The position numbers and the translations under genes are program-made. The notes below the pieces were generated by a model. It made no database searches and was not told where the DNA came from. It saw nothing but the letters and a program-made list of their open reading frames with translations. From NCBI GenBank assembly GCA_947071365.1, contig CAMTFT010000048.1:1-8797 (forward strand): a DNA stretch of 8,797 nt, in the 5' to 3' direction. The stretch is from an uncultured bacterium (GTDB taxonomy: Bacteria > Bacillota > Clostridia > Lachnospirales > Lachnospiraceae). Below, one piece after another: positions 7,142-8,797 of the stretch; the stretch's first letter is position 1, and each line of letters opens with the position of its first letter.

Positions 7142-7260
7142 CCATATTAAATCTCCAGACGTAGAATATGGAAATCAGGACTTATAAGGGAAAAGACTCG
7201 TCATCTGACAGAACAGATGACCTTTACAATACAAATGATGACGTGGGCACAACCATGTCA
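7142..7260. repeat. Three successive hairpins in the gap after the Dus gene
   Basis: The gap 7098-7281 holds three inverted repeats: CCATATT/AATATGG (7142-7148, 7165-7171; 16-base loop), GTCATCTG/CAGATGAC (7200-7207, 7214-7221; loop ACAGAA) and TGACGTGG/CCATGTCA (7239-7246, 7253-7260; loop GCACAA, one G-T wobble). The last two share 8-base stems and 6-base loops fitting NCANAA. None has a proper T-tract, although the second is followed by CCTTTAC and could be a weak terminator for the add-dus unit. They may be regulatory structure or relics of mobile DNA. Confidence 0.4.
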
Positions 7261-7274
7261 GATTTCAGGATGTA

Positions 7275-7302
7275 TTGACATATGCCGGGTACTGATTATA
7301 CA
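7275..7302 (+). promoter_or_regulatory. Predicted sigma-A promoter before the unrecognised gene
   Basis: A perfect TTGACA (7275-7280) is followed after 16 bases by TATACA (7297-7302), a fair -10 box. The promoter overlaps the ATG at 7282. If it is real, translation of the downstream gene must start later, for example at the ATG at 7354. Confidence 0.45.
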
Positions 7303-8028
7303 GGGGGTGAAGTATCATCTCATTCGTTGATTATTAATGGAAGACTTATAGAAATGACTAAGGTTACAATTTCGGATTTTGGAATTTTGTACGATGCTCT
7401 ATCGGTGAAAAAGGCGGCACTGCCGGTTAAACTATTACGCAGATTTAAAGATGAATTATACACTTTTGCTCTGACACAGCAACCCGGGCCAACTATGCAG
7501 GTTGCTTCGCCTGAAGATGGACGTATTGATGAGAATATGCTGGCCTTAACAATTGGTTTGGCTTCGACGGGAGTGTATGGATTGGTCAGAGCAGTCAATT
7601 CTGAGCAATGGTATCGAAATATTATTTTACATGATTCATTGTATTCTTGTGAAAAGATGCTGGAGTTTCTATATCCGGAGTTGGCAAAACAGAGTTCGTG
7701 GAAACTACCAGTATGGTATCATATTACGAGGTCTGTAAAAAGAAGTGAACTTGCAGAAGAGAAGGCATCGCGATCATATAGTGAAATTGTTACGGATTCA
7801 GCAATTCAACGTAATCGTTCTGCAATAGCCGGCCGTAGTTACTGTTCAGAGACCAACTTGAGTCAATTAAACCGATGGTGTAGACTAATCATAGCCAAAG
7901 CCATCGGTTTTCTCATCCGAAAATCTGGGATATTCTGTAAAATAAATTCGCGTCTTCTTTTTTCACATCATAACAAGCATGCTCATGCACTGACAGAGAC
8001 AATCGATACTTTCCTGGCTCCGGAATGA
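7282..8028 (+). CDS. Unrecognised protein, probably interrupted by an IS66 element at about 7811
   Basis: I do not recognise this 248-codon frame. It is visibly AT-richer than the genes before it. No signal peptide, clear membrane segment or catalytic motif is seen; the first 176 codons look like an ordinary soluble protein with helix-forming stretches (VKLLRRFKDELYTFAL, EKMLEFLYPELAKQ). From about 7811 the frame enters what looks like the end of an IS66 element and lies antisense to its transposase, so the last 70 or so residues are probably not native and the true C-terminus is lost. The start is uncertain. ATG 7282 has only AGGA ten bases upstream and overlaps a promoter; ATG 7354 (MTKVTISDFG) has GGAAG ten bases upstream. 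A strong AGGGGGTG at 7302-7309 has no suitable start codon at the right distance. Probably an acquired or decaying gene. Confidence 0.45.
   Translation: MPGTDYTGGEVSSHSLIINGRLIEMTKVTISDFGILYDALSVKKAALPVKLLRRFKDELYTFALTQQPGPTMQVASPEDGRIDENMLALTIGLASTGVYGLVRAVNSEQWYRNIILHDSLYSCEKMLEFLYPELAKQSSWKLPVWYHITRSVKRSELAEEKASRSYSEIVTDSAIQRNRSAIAGRSYCSETNLSQLNRWCRLIIAKAIGFLIRKSGIFCKINSRLLFSHHNKHAHALTETIDTFLAPE
7869..7910. terminator. Perfect 10-base hairpin just past the IS66 transposase end
   Basis: AAACCGATGG (7869-7878) and CCATCGGTTT (7901-7910) form a perfect stem with a 22-base loop. It lies three bases beyond the frame-restored transposase stop at 7913. Short T-rich runs flank it on both strands (GGTTTTCTC on plus, GGTTTAATT on minus), so it could end transcription in either direction, although neither run is strong. 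Confidence 0.45.
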
Positions 8029-8631
8029 CGCGGCCTGTTGCTGTTTTCTTTTATAGTTTCTAAGAAGCCATTCGGCTTCATTATTCGTAGCAGGCACCCG
8101 GTGGTCGTGAAGAAATAATACATGATTGGACATATATTTTTTCATCCGTAGATATAGGTTATATCCGTCTTTATAATACTTGGTGGGAGGAATATCTTCA
8201 TATTTGTCCCCGGCTTTTTGCAGAACCGCCCTGTAACGCCTTTCGAATTCTGCTACTTTTTCTATATCTGGAGACGCTTCAGATGAAATACTGTTCCGGT
8301 AATGGATCATTGCCTGGAGCAGAGAGTGCATTGCACGGCTCCACGTCCACTCTGGTTCGTTCTTGATACTGTCTTTTAAGTATCTCAGGACGTGGGCCAG
8401 ACATTCCTGGTGATCCACACCATAACCATAAAACGTCTTTTCATGGTCGTGCACCAGAATTCCCTGGTATTCTTCGGCCATGGTTCCTTTTACGTCTTCA
8501 TGTCTTTTCTTATCCCGGGTAAAATACAAAATGTCTCCATCCGGTGTGTCACAAACAAATATATATACAGGGCTTTGGTTTCGTATTGAAGGTTTGCTGC
8601 ATACTCGAAACTGATTTTCATCGTCAATGCC
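7913..8631 (-). pseudogene. IS66-family transposase (TnpC) C-terminal fragment, frameshifted
   Basis: On the minus strand an open frame runs from 8631 (just after a TGA at 8632-8634) to a TGA at 7963-7965. It encodes an IS66 DDE transposase C-terminal half: VYIFVCDTPDG, then GILVHDHEKTFYGYG with the second catalytic Asp, HQECLAHVLRYLKDS, and PATNNEAEWLLRNYKRKQQ with the catalytic Glu. The N-terminal half and the first catalytic Asp region are absent. After the stop, another frame starting at 7963 reads KKEDANLFYRISQIFG and ends at 7913. This looks like the native tail, displaced by a 1-base deletion next to an A6 run. No ATG start fits this fragment, and it is very unlikely to make an active transposase. 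Confidence 0.8.
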
Positions 8632-8642
8632 TCATGATAGGA

Positions 8643-8729
8643 TTATGGTTTAAAGTTTCCAAGGACCTTTTTGAGAAGCGCCTGCTGGTTTTCACACAGG
8701 TCGCCGAGGAGATCACAGGCCTTTGCCAT
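8643..8729 (-). pseudogene. Probable N-terminal remnant of the IS66 transposase (28 codons)
   Basis: ATG at 8729-8727 is preceded on the minus strand by AAAGGA (8740-8735), five bases away, and opens MAKACDLLGDLCENQQALLKKVLGN ending at TAA 8643-8645. It resembles the coiled N-terminus of some IS66 transposases and lies immediately upstream of the C-terminal fragment in the same direction. This suggests that one large internal deletion, about 300 codons judged by usual family length, removed the middle of the gene. The homology is a visual judgement only. Confidence 0.4.
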
Positions 8730-8757
8730 TTTTTTCCTTTATCAAGTAGTTCCTGTT

Positions 8758-8797
8758 CTGTCTCTTATACACATCTCCGAGCCCACGAGACGGAGCT
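8758..8797 (-). other. Nextera sequencing adapter, reverse complement (library artefact)
   Basis: Positions 8758-8791 are the exact reverse complement of the 34-base Nextera read-2 adapter seen at 13-46, starting with the mosaic end CTGTCTCTTATACACATCT (8758-8776). The last six bases, GGAGCT, are the start of the reverse complement of the same index octamer found at 5-12. Together the two ends form a perfect 40-base inverted repeat (7-46 and 8758-8797) that is purely technical. Confidence 0.97.

Larger units (their letters stand above)
7811..8757 (-). mobile_element. IS66-family insertion sequence, decayed and cut by the contig end
   Basis: The element is identified by the IS66-type transposase remnant on the minus strand. 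Its outer end is placed at 7811, where the plus strand reads GTAATCGTTCTGCAATAGCC; IS66-family ends typically start with GTAA, and this point is about 100 bases past the transposase end. The other end lies outside the insert, so neither the paired terminal repeat nor the 8-base target duplication can be checked. The eight bases before the proposed end are AATTCAAC. No tnpA or tnpB companion gene is seen. Confidence 0.6.

Noticed and set aside
7098..7281. A tRNA gene, riboswitch or CRISPR array in the hairpin-rich gap.
   Set aside because: There is no cloverleaf with a T-loop GGTTCRA, no known riboswitch core and no regularly spaced direct repeats. Only three separate hairpins are seen.
7963..7966. 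Programmed frameshifting at the A6 run as a normal feature of the IS66 transposase.
   Set aside because: The in-frame TGA includes the first A of the run, so the ribosome would reach the stop before slipping. The gene is already deleted upstream, so simple decay explains it better.
1..8797. Forty-base terminal inverted repeats with Tn5-like ends, as if the window were a complete transposon.
   Set aside because: The sequences are exactly Nextera adapter plus index, with no transposase gene arranged between them to match. They are a library artefact.

Overview
The window is an assembled contig that runs into untrimmed Illumina Nextera adapter at both ends (about 1-46 and 8758-8797). The genomic insert is therefore about 47-8757. 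Gene content and style point to a gut-type Clostridia, most likely Lachnospiraceae: moderately high GC, strong GGAGG-like ribosome binding sites, a TetM-like translational GTPase fused to a YacP/Rae1 nuclease domain, a roughly 530-residue FGGY kinase, and an IS66 transposase of clostridial type. This placement is an inference from the proteins; there is no rRNA or other marker.

Layout. (1) 48-2951, + strand: the 3' part (5' end missing) of a large EF-G/Tet(M)-like GTPase whose C-terminus is a complete NYN domain resembling Bacillus Rae1 (YacP), a ribosome A-site mRNA endonuclease. (2) 2952-3208: a gap with inverted repeats and an extended -10 promoter. (3) 3209-4807, +: an FGGY carbohydrate kinase, probably a pentulose kinase. 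(4) 4808-5003: a gap with a long nested hairpin. (5) 5004-6095, +: adenosine deaminase carrying a three-unit 17-residue repeat near its C-terminus, followed 27 bases later by (6) 6123-7097, +: a tRNA-dihydrouridine synthase, probably cotranscribed. (7) 7098-7281: a gap with three successive hairpins and a good promoter. (8) 7282 onward: an unrecognised, visibly AT-richer reading frame that appears to be interrupted at about 7811 by (9) a decayed IS66-family element on the minus strand running to the contig end.

Genes 1, 5 and 6 handle RNA or nucleosides (translating ribosomes, adenosine salvage, tRNA modification). The kinase belongs to sugar catabolism and looks like an independent transcription unit. 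The most interesting item is the translational GTPase-Rae1 fusion, which places a factor expected to enter the ribosomal A site and an A-site mRNA-cleaving domain on one chain. A second theme is in-frame tandem expansion inside coding sequence: two arrays of 39-base units in the fusion gene and one array of 51-base units in the deaminase gene.
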